A DNA stretch of 64,000 bases, taken from the NCBI GenBank assembly GCA_021018995.1, contig CM037585.1:69566646-69630645 (forward strand), read 5' to 3'. Each line of letters begins with the position of its first letter. Positions within the stretch are counted from its first letter, which is position 1. The notes below the pieces were generated by a model, which saw nothing but the letters and a program-made list of their open reading frames with translations, had not been told where the DNA came from and did no database searches. Both the position numbers and the translations under genes were made by a program. Shown piece after piece: positions 24,101-34,421 of this stretch. The DNA comes from Chloranthus sessilifolius (Eukaryota > Streptophyta > Magnoliopsida > Chloranthales > Chloranthaceae).

Positions 24101-25500
24101 TTTTAATTTTTAATTTTGGGGAGGCGATGTCTCCCCCAGGAATACTTGTCCTCCAGGATTGTTTACTGACTGTGTAGGAAATTGACCACTTTCTCTCCTT
24201 GCCACTTGAGAAGCTAGCTAGCCTATCTGGCTTTCCAACTTCGTTATGGATTGCGTGTGTGAATTAAGTATTTGGGAGAACCGAGCAAGCTGGTGTAAGT
24301 CTTTTGAATGCTGATGCGATTGTTGCTGTAAATTCTGAAGGATCTGAACAACCATAGTATCAGGTGCATTGCTCTGTGGTCCATATTAGGGTTGCACGGC
24401 CAGTAATTTAGGTTTTTATTGAAAAATTTGAGTCTGGGGAAATCTGGGCTGAACAGCTCATTGGTGCTAGCTGCGCTCCTCCCGTGGAACTATAATTAAA
24501 TCCAGGATGGTTCCTCCATGATGAGGTATAAGTGTTCCCAGAATCTCCCCTCTGAAAAACCATTACTTGTTCATTTTTCATTGCCTCCTAGTATGATGGT
24601 GCAGCTGGGTTTTCAGTAAAATTATGAATCTGGCTATTATAGTACCCTGCTATAGAGCTGTCTAGAGTGCTAGATTTGGCTGTTATTAATGTCGCGATTT
24701 GCTGTTCCAAAGCTAAAATTTTTGCACTCATATCCTCCTCCTTTGCTTTATCTTTAGGGATATCGTAAAATCCACCTCTCGCTAGCGAGGTGTGGCGAGT
24801 AACATCAGGATCATATCTAAACAGAGCCTGCTTCTATTTTGAATTGTTTACTAGTTTTTTGAATAAATTCTAGAACTGCTGGTTGTTCTGAGCCATAAAG
24901 GCTCCCCCACTTACGGCATCGACTATAGACTTGTTGGTCTCAGTCAATCCTTGATAGAAACTTTACGCTATCGACCAATTTGGGACCTCGTGATGAGGAC
25001 ACCTCCATAACAGATCCTTCATCCGTTCCTAACTCTCATAAAATAATTCTCCTGACTTTTGCCTGAAGTTTTGAATTGCCTGACGAATTTGGTTAGTTTT
25101 ACCAATTGGGAAGTACTCGCTCAAGAACTTAGAATGCAATTCCTCCCATGTGGTAATACTTTTGGCAGGTAATGAAATTAATCATGCCTTTGCCTTGTCC
25201 TTGAGAGAGAAAGGAAACAGACATAGTTTTACAACCTCTTTATTGGCATTAGATGTTTGCAACACTGTGCAAAGTTTTATGAAGTCCCTTAGATGCTAGT
25301 AGGGATCTTCTTGATCAAGCCCATGAAAGGTCGGTACAGATTGAAGTGTATGGAGCTTGATTTCATAATTTTGACCCACAGGCACCTCTGGTGGAACTAT
25401 ACAAGAGGGCTCGGTCAACGCTATGGGACTGAAATGTTCTTGGATGGACAAATTGTCAGCCATTATTAAGGATTCTCTTGTAGAAATTTGGCTTGCTGCA
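24100..25500 (-). pseudogene. Gag remnant of element A
   Basis: Minus-strand similarity to plant Ty3/gypsy gag: a stretch reading ELFYESWERMKDLLWRCPHH, a clear cousin of AWERFKELLKKCPHH in element B, followed by FYQGLTETNKSIVDAVSGG. Further on it encodes EDMSAKILALEQQIATLI and a Ser/Asn-rich tail. The region carries roughly six or more breaks. It sits just inside the right LTR, as gag should for a minus-strand element. Confidence 0.7.
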
Positions 25501-25845
25501 AAATTACGTCAGAGAGTCCTTTCAATTTCTAGATCACACTCAAAGAAATCTAGACTTCGAGATCGGGTGTGATGAAGAAAAGGAAACTCTATTTTTAATA
25601 TTTTTAATTTTATATAATTTTTATTCTAGAACACAGGGAGAGAGAACAAATCTAAACCTCGAGCTTCGCTGATTTGGGGAAGTTGAGACTCTGAGTCGTC
25701 GCTCCGAATAAACCTGCGACAGATTAAGAAGTGATCAAAGAAAGTTAAAAATATAAAAAGAGAAAGATAAAGATTGATTTTTAAAAACGAAAATATAAAC
25801 AAAAATAAAAGATAAACCGCTTCCCCGGAAGCGGCGCATAAAATT
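25501..25845 (-). other. Leader and decayed tRNA-Asp-type primer site of element A
   Basis: At 25821-25838 the plus strand reads TTCCCCGGAAGCGGCGCA, the complement of a primer site close to the Athila tRNA-Asp consensus. It lies a few bases inside the right LTR start at 25846. The rest of the segment is untranslated leader. Confidence 0.6.
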
Positions 25846-26626
25846 TGACCGGCTTATAGTATGTATATATTTAAATTAAAATCAAGCCTTAACCTATTGC
25901 AAGCGCACAATGAAAATCCTAGCACTAGTGACAGGATTGATCCCACGAAGAAGTGATTATCTTCTTATAAATTCTTATATTCCTTTTTTGTAAACTATCT
26001 TTATCTTTTAAGAACTAAACTACTGGAGAAATATGAATAAAAGAATATTTTTTATACTAAATTGCAAAAAAATAAATCGTAATCCTCCTTCAGATTGAGG
26101 TTGTCAATCTTAACCTTCAGCTATCAGATGCTTACAAATTTAAAATACTATTACACCGTATTGTTGCATTCCAGAATTTGGTCATCAATCAAATACTAAA
26201 ATTCATCAACACAGATTTAATATAATCAACAATCTCCTAAAATCTGAGCGTCAATCAAATTCAAAAAAATTGAAGATGGAAAAGTAAAACCATTTCACTA
26301 ATCTGCAAACTTTAACCTGAGTCGTTAATTCAAATCAAAATTCGAAGATGTTTACAAAGCATATAAAATCTAAACTAAAAATAAAATCAAATCTAAACTA
26401 GAAAGCAAAAGTAGAACCATCCAAAGGGTTGATCTTTCAGCTTCCTCAGCCTTGGTTGTCAGGCAAGACCTCAGAGAACTATGGAAGATGTTACTTTATA
26501 AATTCTAAGCTACTTTGATCGAGAGAAAATACAGACCTCAGTTGTCAATTGATGCTATGAAATTCTTCGATAATTATTCCTATACCAAGCCCTCTTATTT
26601 ATAGATCATAAGGAGTTGGTTTACAG

Positions 26627-26841
26627 CATGGATCAAAATATCGTCCAATACCGATACGTATCGATATTGGACATGAACGATACATTGAATGTATCATTCG
26701 ATACATTCAATTGTATGGAATGTATCGAACGATACATTCAATGTATCGCTCGATACGGATCGGTACCGATACGTATCGTCCGATACGTATCGGTTTTCCG
26801 GCCGGACAATACGTACCGATTTTTCGGCATTTTGATCCATG
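26627..26841. mobile_element. hAT-type MITE, 215 bp
   Basis: Ends are inverted: CATGGATCAAAATATCG at the left, ATTTTGATCCATG at the right. It is flanked by an 8-bp duplication with one mismatch (GTTTACAG 26619-26626, GTTTATAG 26842-26849), and the other A-family LTRs show the empty site. The interior is built of small palindromes (CGATACATTCAATGTATCG, CCGATACGTATCGG). Its ends match those of the large hAT element at 40174-47217 at 15 of the first 18 positions, so that family may have moved it. No coding. Confidence 0.88.
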
Positions 26842-27159
26842 GTTTATAGAGTTCTAATTCTAATAAAAGGAATAACTAAAATAAAAGATTCATAATATAA
26901 CTCTAATTCTGATATTATTCTTCCTTGCTTTCAACGGTTGATGTATTCCAGATTTCTCTCCTTGATAACAGCAGCAGAGATCTTAGGAGTCTATCTTCAT
27001 CAATCTTCTCAGATCTGTGATTAGCCAAACTTCTAATTAAAGAGTTCTTCTAATTTTGTTCTTAGCGGTGATAGTCTTCACATGATCATCAGTAATAAAA
27101 ATAATAGGAAAGCTTCTATAATCATAATCATAATCCACGATTATTATTTTTCTTCTTTT

Positions 27160-27400
27160 TCTTAGAAAATTATAAATTACGATTTTCTATCTTTCATAAC
27201 TTCCTTAGTAGACAATGATCACTTTCTTCTGTATCGCCTTTTACTCTTTTGTCGTTTTCTGAAGATCGCCTTTTGAAGAATCGTAAATTACGATTTCTCA
27301 TCTTTCTTTTCTTTTTGGCTTCAGTATTAACGCTCAATCGTAAAATACGATTTCTCAGCTTTCAATAGGTGGCGAATCGTCTTCTTGCGCTCAATCATCT
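27160..27400. promoter_or_regulatory. Motif array of right A LTR (AATCGTAAATTACGATT type)
   Basis: Copies include AAATTATAAATTACGATTTT, GAATCGTAAATTACGATTTC and CAATCGTAAAATACGATTTC, with shorter ATCGCC and AATCGTC forms. On the sense strand the array precedes the TATA box. Confidence 0.68.
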
Positions 27401-27588
27401 TTTTACTACTTTTTGAGTTCATTTTGATGAATATTAACACTTTGGCTCTCTTTTATTATTTTTCTTTAATATCTGCACATCAACAACTTATTAGTAGCAA
27501 AATAAGTCCTAGAATCACTAAGTTAAGGGTGATAAAATGGTATATTCTGTGACTGATCAGTGATCCCCTTTCCCCAAGTTAATCCATT

Positions 27589-27740
27589 CACTATAAAAAA
27601 TAAGACTATTAGTGGCAACCAAAACTGTCGCTATTAACAAAAATCCTTGTTGTTTTAGTAGCAACAAGACTAGTAGCGGCAATTTTTTTTATTAATAGCG
27701 GCAACTTTGGCTGCTGCTGAAACACATTATTTTTGTAGTG
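27589..27740. mobile_element. CACTA-type MITE, 152 bp
   Basis: It starts CACTATAAAAAATAAG and ends ATTATTTTTGTAGTG: inverted CACTA ends, flanked by the 3-bp duplication ATT (27586-27588, 27741-27743). The interior has repeated TAGTGGCAAC, TAGCGGCAA and TAGTAGCAAC units, typical of small CACTA (EnSpm) derivatives. No coding. Confidence 0.85.
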
Positions 27741-27743
27741 ATT

Positions 27744-28300
27744 ATAGTGAAAGAGTTCCGTAATGAAGGGAACTCTAACCTTGTGTTGAAAGCTCAGTTT
27801 AGCCTAAATATCTCATTGACAAATATATTGTTCCAAATTCTCATGGTTTGCATTTATAAAATTTTAAGTATCTAAGTTATAGAAATCGGTGTGCCCATGG
27901 ATGCAACCAAACATGATAAATGCTAAGAGAGAGGTCACTCATAGGTTGCACAATTCTCTTACTCAAAATAATTGGAGGGGTATCAAACCTTTTATTAGAG
28001 CTCAAAATATACATATTTCAAAGGACATGCTATTTCATAAAGTAGCATCAAAAGGAGAATGAAACTTACGTGACAACCACTTTCTCACTTCCTTTCCCAA
28101 AATTTTGGTTAGAAAGAATGGTTTGTCAATACAATAATTCTTGAAATTTCTTGTCAGAGCTTGAAATCCAACTCATGACGCGTAAGGAATCTAATTATCA
28201 ATGCGTCATACTCAGATAAACACAAAATATATAAAAGGCAAATTCTAAGAGATTTCTTATTTATAATCTCAAAATGCTAAATCATTTGTCAATTATATGT
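27744..28300. other. Gene-free AT-rich segment
   Basis: I see no coding, no clear repeat and no transposon end here. This may be the non-element background into which the surrounding elements were inserted. Confidence 0.4.
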
Positions 28301-29179
28301 TCGTGAATCTTTACATGTGATGAAAAAAACTCTGACGATCTTGTCAGTTATGTGCACGTGTTTAATGACTGAGTGCGATCTATGCCTTCAGTAGAAACCA
28401 GTCGTGGTGTACACGCATAGAGTCATGAAATCGAGACCTGTTATCGAACACCGAGACCTTAACTTTAACAACGGCCTTAGGCATCTGATCTATAGACATC
28501 TCAATTTTATATTGGTCTTGGGAGCCCATACACCAATCTCCATGTAGGGGCTGCACACTAAGGCTAGACCACCTGATATATATACCCATATGTATATAAT
28601 CTAATTACATCCCTAAAACTCATGCAATCTATTAGAGTGAGAGAGAGGAACCGACTGGAAGAGTGAATAAGGAGAAGACCCTTTTTCCCTTCTTGATTGG
28701 TTCTTGTCTTTCGAGATCGCAACCATCTGATCCCTCTTGTCAATCCCTCTTTCTACATCGAGGTGAACTACATCTGATATGGTCATTGAAGGCTAGATCT
28801 TGACCCATCGTGATCAAAGAGAAGAAGCTCGAGAAATTGAAGGAGGATCACTTAAACAACGATAATCTCATCGCCGACGATTGTGAACCTTCGCATGAGT
28901 GGAAACTGAGAAAGGTAATTCCCATAACACAATCACGTGAGGTTAGAATCCTAACGTTAGTACTGATTACTGAGAATTGTGGTCGCATCCAGAGATTTCC
29001 GAGGATCAGACGTGTGGAAATCGTGAAAGCCGATACACCTCGATTCGATCATCTGAATCCTTGCATGTGTGTGAAAATTTATGAATGATGATCACCTTTG
29101 TGAATAAAACATACATAAGATAAATGAGGTATGAATTGGATGCTTTGAGTTAAGGATTTTCAAAAGCAAAAATGAGGAA

Positions 29180-29450
29180 CAAATCATGAAAGTTCGAGTG
29201 CTGTTGAGCCAGCTTGAGCTGCCTTAGAGGCTAGGTCAAGCTAGAATTACAAAGCCTTAAAAAGGCTATGTCTGAGAAACCCGCTTGAGCTCCCTTGACC
29301 CAGCTAGAGCGGGATCCTATCTGAAGCAGCCCGCTCGAGCAGGGTTCCCAGGCCAAAATTGGCTCGGGTAAAACCAGCTCGAGCTGGTTTGTGGGTGCCA
29401 CTGGAGGCAGCTCGAGCCGGAATGAACCTAACTCGAGTTGCCTTTCTTTC
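29180..29450. promoter_or_regulatory. Motif array of LTR H (GCTCGAGC type)
   Basis: About ten copies of CAGCTCGAGCTGG, CCGCTCGAGCAGG, CGCTTGAGCTCC or AACTCGAGTTGCC, each a palindrome or near-palindrome, spaced 20-40 bases. Confidence 0.65.
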
Positions 29451-30835
29451 TTTTACTTTGTGCGGTCTTCTTTCTTATGAGACTGTACAAACTTGAAAGT
29501 ACTATGGGCCATGTTTAATACGCATAATTTGGACTTCATGATTTAGGAGAAACACGAGAAACATCACGAGTGAGATTGGTTGAATTAAGACATAGGTGTT
29601 CGACCGTAAACCGAGGTAGGGAAATTTCATTGCAAAATTATAAATTTGACTTGATTCAGGGATGCTATGTTAATTTTGATCACATTTGAACAACATTTTC
29701 AGCAATGTAAGCGTGTGACTCATATTCAATAACTGATTCAAGTGAAGTTCAACATTAAAAAATTCTAATTACTCATTATAGGCATCACATACGAATGTAA
29801 ATATTTATGCAGTATGCAGTTTTAGAAAATAAGGTCATAGTCTCATGTTTGAAGTGATGGTTTTAGAAAAACCAAGTCCTAGAGTTAAATCATGCATCTT
29901 TAACCTAATATAAGATATAGACAATCGTATATCACTAATGCCACCACACCAGATTCTAATCACATGGTAAAAGGGGGTGGCATACAATCTAGCCCAATGG
30001 CACATAATGTGACAGCTCGATTTTCCTGACACTCATTTTTTTTTCTTTTCTTTAACATAGATACTCGGGAAAATCAGACCGCCAAATCGTAGATCACAAT
30101 CTGAATACAGAATACTTGGTACATCCACACACATGCAGAAATCAAAGCAGAATATACATGACATAATTAAAATCTCCAGTTCTAATATCCAACATGAACA
30201 TTAAACTAAGACAAACCACCGGTAATGGCCAACCATCACCTAACAGTGGTATACCATATATGTATGCACGAACGTACCAAGCCCGAACTTACTAAAATCT
30301 ATAATGTACTAATTCTACGATCTAGAAAATCTTACAAGTTCTCAAGTGTTATACCTATGACGTATAGTCAGGGTGAGCTAACAGTCTAGGCTCAGTGGAG
30401 AAAACTGATACCAATATATATCCAATCAGTCATGCATAGATTTAAAGGCAGATCAAAACATTTTCATATTCAAAATAGAAAATGAATTCAGAGGCATTTT
30501 TCCTATCAAAATCGAAACTGATTTCAAGGACATTTGCTTATCAAAACCGAGACTGATTTCAAAGGCAAACTAATTTCAAGGACATTTTCTTATCAAAATC
30601 GAAACTGATTTCAAAGATATTTTCTTATCAGAATCGAAACTGATTTCGAATCTCTTTTCTCACTAAAGCAAACTTCGTATCAAAACAGGGTGTCTTGTTT
30701 ATGTCAAAACGAAAAATAATCTAGTGAGCACACTCACTTACGTGTCTTATCTTTGATTTATTGAGTTCGATTCTCATTTACTTACATGTCTTATCTTGGT
30801 TTTATTGATTCGATTCTGCCCTAGCGGCTCACAGG

Positions 30836-30965
30836 GTACTTATAATCCGCCCATAGCGGTCTACAGACACACATAATCCGCCTATAGCGGTCCACATGCA
30901 CACATAATGCGCCCATAACGGTCCATACACACATAATCTGCCTATAGCGGTCCACTTCAAATTTC
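30836..30965 (+). repeat. Short tandem units in LTR I (about 30-35 bp)
   Basis: Four degenerate copies built around CATAATCCGCCTATAGCGGTC, each containing the small palindrome CCGCCTATAGCGG or a variant, directly before the 60-bp array. Confidence 0.7.
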
Positions 30966-31000
30966 TTAACTTATAGTTTGATTCACGGAGAGTGCGATCC

Positions 31001-31300
31001 AAGGCGTATGTAAATCCTGCCATAGCGGTCCAAGGGTGTACATAGATATAAAGATATACAAAGGCGTACGTAAATCCTGCCAAAGTGGTCCAAGGGTGTA
31101 CATAGATATAAAGATGTCCAAAGGAGTACGTAAATCCCGCCAAAGGGGTCCAAGGGCGTACATAGATATAAAAGTGTCCAAAGGAGTATGTAAATCCCGC
31201 AAAAGCGGTTCAAGGGCATACATAGATACAAAGGTGTCCAAAGGAGTACGTAAATCTCGTCAAAGCGGTCCAAGGGCATACATAGATACCACCATTGCGG
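31001..31300 (+). repeat. 60-bp tandem array in LTR I
   Basis: Nearly five copies of a 60-base unit starting AAGGCGTAYGTAAATCC at 31001, 31061, 31121, 31181 and 31241. The unit also contains GCGGTCCAAGGG and ACATAGATATAAA. Because 60 is divisible by three, several frames stay open across it on both strands; these are not genes. Confidence 0.9.
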
Positions 31301-31799
31301 TCCACTTGATAACCAGACTTATCATTTGATTCAAATTTAACTTCTGAGTTCAATTCAAAGTTTATATTCGATTTATGTTCATATTCATATATATTTTCAG
31401 CTTTGTGCATTGTACTTAGTTCATCGCAATTGTCATAAGTCAGGTATCAAATGAAATATAAGTTTTCGAAATCATATAAATAAAGCTCATCATTTAGATT
31501 AAAAATTCAAGTTCACTAATCATACTTCAAAAGCGGATTTGGATTTTGAATATCAACAAGTTCAAATACTAATTCATGTTCAAATAAAAACTTAACACAG
31601 TTCATTCAATCATGTCAAGCATCTATGATATTAAATCAGAAATGCAATTTTAGATGGAACTTTCTCCACCTTAACCTGAAGCCAAAACGAATATTTTCTT
31701 ATCAAGGCGACATGCCCATCACGTCCCCTTGATCACAACCTAGAACACACCAAATTACCTCTTATAAGTCAAAAGCAACGAAAAACAGAAAAATGCCAG

Positions 31800-32340
31800 A
31801 AACTGACCAAATCAATTGATCGAAACCCAGTTCGATCGATTGGTTTCTTTAGAAAAATACACATATCTTTGTTTGGTCCCATTCGATCGATCGGTTCCCA
31901 AAATTGATCAATCGAAACCCAGTTCGATTGATTGGTTTTTTTAGAAAATTCACATTTCTCTGCTATCATAATCCGATCGATCGGTTCCCTAACCGACCGA
32001 TTGATTTCCAAATTGATTGATCGAATTCTATTTCATTCGATCGATTTCTTTAGAAAATCACACACTTTTGGTGCCATAATCTGATCGATCGACTCCCAAA
32101 TCGATCAATCAAATTTTAAATTGATCGATCGAATTCTATTTCGATCGATCGATTTCTTCAGAAACTCCTAACACGCTCACTGTTTTTATAATCCGATCGA
32201 TCAATGTACAAATTGATCGATTAGTTTCACAAATCGATCGATCAAATTTCATTTTGATCGATCGGTTTCTCCAGAAACCTTCACATTTTTTTCCTATCAA
32301 AATGGATCGATTGGTTCCTAATTTCGATCGATCGGTTTTG
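31800..32340. promoter_or_regulatory. Motif array of LTR I (TCGATCGATCGA type)
   Basis: About twenty copies of TTCGATCGATTGG, AATCGATCGATC or AATTGATCGATCG, alternating with CAGAAACC or TTAGAAAA spacers of 15-30 bases. LTR J has the same motif at the same relative place. Confidence 0.75.
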
Positions 32341-33726
32341 ATAGATTCTTAGTAATACGGGCCTCTTCTTCCTTCCTCCAAACCATCCAAAAAAGCTCAT
32401 TGTACACATCCCCACTCACACGAATCAAACCTAAACTAATTCCACAAACCAAATCAAATCTTACCTTCTAATTTCGCGTATGCACCCCCACGGTGTTCGA
32501 CATCAAAGGAAAATCGGTGATTGCACCACACACCCATCTCATGGTTTGAAACCCCTTTCTTTCTTTTGATCGGATTCAAGTCGTAGATCGATTCTTATGG
32601 TTTGAAACCCTTTCTTTCTTGCATCAATCAAGGAGGATCTTGAGTGACCAAAGGAGTGAGGGTTTCTTAAAGAAACAAAGGAGGGCTTGGGAGAAATAGG
32701 GTTCCCTCACACTCGTGGATCGTTCCTGCGCCAAAAATTGACAAGCTCCTATGATAATTAATCAAAGGAGAAGAATTAAAGAGGGAGATCAACAACTCTT
32801 CAAGAAGATGGGCAAGGAGATGGAGCCCTCCTTCTCTTTCTCTTTTTCTAAGCACTCCCTTCCTCTCTCTCTCTTTCTCAAGTTTCCAAACGAGTGCAAC
32901 TTCTTTGAGAAGTTTCACATACAAATAGTGTGGGTTTGGCTCGGTGTTAAACTATAACACTGTAAAGTATATTAATCCCTATGCAAATCAACTCGGGCTT
33001 GGTGTGAAGCTCGCACACCCAAGTCGGTAATTGTTACATATCTAAAGATCCTAATTAAGGCCCAATGTCGGTCCAATTAGTCGGCCTAACTGGTTGGCTC
33101 AAATAGTCGACCCAATCAGTCGGCCCAATCAATTGAAAGGTTGCAAATTCATCAAGGTCAATGATTTAACATTGACAAAAATTTCGGGTTGTTACACATA
33201 ACCTAGCCCAATGACCTCATTCCTACTATTAGGGCAGTCTCGAATCTTGGTACATTGCCTAGCCAAATTTGCATGTTCTTGACTAAAGAAACAACCTAGT
33301 CACTTCCAGTTAAAGAATATCTAGGACCTAATCCGACTAAGTGGCTTTGTGGGAATCCCTTCAAAAGAAACAATATGATTAGTCTTTACAATATAAGATC
33401 ATTATCCTATGTTTTCATTATTACAATATACATAAGCACATCCCATCATCAACAGTATTTCATTTTAAACTATGCTTTTCATTAGTTTCGATCATAAACC
33501 ATGCAAGTCCTTTGAAAATCATGCTTAATGCGCTAGGCAACTAGTATAATGTAGTATTATCATTATGAGAGTGAACATTAACATTCAAGAATAAATACAA
33601 TTGTACAACGAAGTTAACATGGCAACTATCAACAATACTTTACATATATGTATCATTATCACACACCACCACATAGGAGGTTCAAGTTCTTATGTAGCGT
33701 CATTAGGGTATTAGGACATATACTGT

Positions 33727-33728
<2 letters not shown>

Positions 33729-33782
<54 letters not shown>
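33729..33782. repeat. (TA)n microsatellite
   Basis: About 26 uninterrupted TA units inside LTR H. Shorter TA runs occur at 33938-33953, 41097-41127, 42200-42228 and 43140-43161. Confidence 0.95.
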
Positions 33783-33783
<1 letters not shown>

Positions 33784-33979
33784 TTACATACATCATCGCA
33801 TTAACTTTATGATAAAGAGTTTAGTTACTTGCCTTATTTGTGACTGTGCGGGTCGAGATCCTGACAATTTGTCATGCTAACTTACACTTTCTTGAAGAAT
33901 TTAGAGACATTTCCAAAGAGTGAGGAAGACAACGACTATATATATATATATATAGATAAGTTTGGGTTGTCATACTAGA

Positions 33980-34211
33980 GCCGATAAAGGTGATAATGGG
34001 GACGAGTCAGGCTCTCCTCGGTTAAAATTTCGATATTGGGTCGATGGGTAATAATAATAATATTATAGTGAACAATTATCAAAGTATTAATAAACTGATA
34101 ATAACGTTATTGGTGATAATCTAATAGCAATTATATCACTTCCATCATAACACCAATGAGGGGTATTAATAAGAATACTATCAGGCAATGATAATATGGG
34201 TGGGTGGAGTA

Positions 34212-34249
<38 letters not shown>

Positions 34250-34300
34250 TGATTTGATTTAAAATTCTCAATATTAATAATGATGATAATAGTAATTTTC
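33980..34300. other. Gene-free segment with (TAA)n microsatellite
   Basis: AT-rich sequence with scattered AATAATAAT runs; the main (TAA)n tract is at about 34216-34250. No coding or element end was seen apart from the inverted-repeat arm that begins near 34300. Confidence 0.6.
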
Positions 34301-34421
34301 ACTCTCCCAGCCTTTGACTTGTACACCAACTCATCGGTCATGTCTCAGCGTACCGACTCACGAGCTAGGATGGGTGACAAGTAAAATATGATCCATATAA
34401 TCCAAAACTTGTCCAGGTTCA

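Larger units (their letters stand above)
265..27559 (-). mobile_element. Athila-type LTR retrotransposon A, old, invaded several times
   Basis: A minus-strand element framed by two LTRs of one family: 265-3623, continuing left of the window, and 25846-27559. The left LTR is followed by a polypurine tract and the right LTR by a degenerate tRNA-Asp-type primer site, so both ends fit one element. The interior holds env-like remnants and a gag remnant, but I see no protease, reverse transcriptase or integrase. It is a fossil: gag alone shows roughly six or more breaks. Insertions: D and the 1-264 element in the left LTR, solo LTR C (carrying element B) in the env-like part, and a hAT MITE in the right LTR. 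A 215-base comparison of the two LTRs by eye gives 5-6% difference. Confidence 0.8.
25846..27559 (-). repeat. Right (5') LTR of element A, with a MITE inside
   Basis: It starts TGACCGGCTTATAG and ends GACTGATCA; without the 215-bp MITE and its duplication it is about 1490 bp. The TATA box complement is near 26596-26605 (TTATTTATAGATC). The segment near 25905-25975 (ATTGCAAGCGCACAATG...GATTGATCCCACGAAG) is, on the sense strand, the usual U5 end found in Athila and related LTRs. The outer flank GTGAT (27560-27564) is the expected duplication; its partner lies outside the window. Confidence 0.82.
30008..33196 (+). mobile_element. Solo LTR I (Tekay-like), 3189 bp
   Basis: It starts TGTGACAGCTCG and ends GGTTGTTACA, flanked by CATAA on both sides (30003-30007, 33197-33201). 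It carries two tandem arrays at 30836-31300 and a TCGATCGATCGA array at 31800-32340. There is no primer site, polypurine tract or coding, hence a solo LTR. Ends, length and internal order match LTRs C and J, so these form one lineage. The Tekay-like label rests on length and end sequence only. Confidence 0.88.
28300..33974 (-). mobile_element. Tekay-like LTR H, interrupted by solo LTR I
   Basis: The right end reads GGGTTGTCATA (sense start TATGACAACCC), like the TGTGACAG starts nearby with one changed base. From there the minus strand follows LTR C in order: a CCCTACCT stretch, a GGCCCATAG-like stretch, then a palindrome array. The left (3') boundary is not resolved: sequence similar to the end of LTR J (GATCTATAGACAT) reaches about 28.5 kb, and I found no duplication of CTAGA. 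Net length is about 2.4 kb after removing solo LTR I. No internal coding domain is associated. Confidence 0.5.

Noticed and set aside
31001-31300. Regular repeats that could resemble a CRISPR array
   Set aside because: The whole 60-bp unit is repeated with no unique spacers, it lies in a plant LTR, and no cas genes are present.
30829-31410. Several overlapping open frames on both strands
   Set aside because: They are produced by the 60-bp tandem array, whose length is a multiple of three; no protein-like composition or start context.
29497-33977. TACTA duplication as borders of LTR H
   Set aside because: It would end the LTR inside sequence that still aligns in order with LTR C through its motif array; a 5-base match is expected by chance at this distance.
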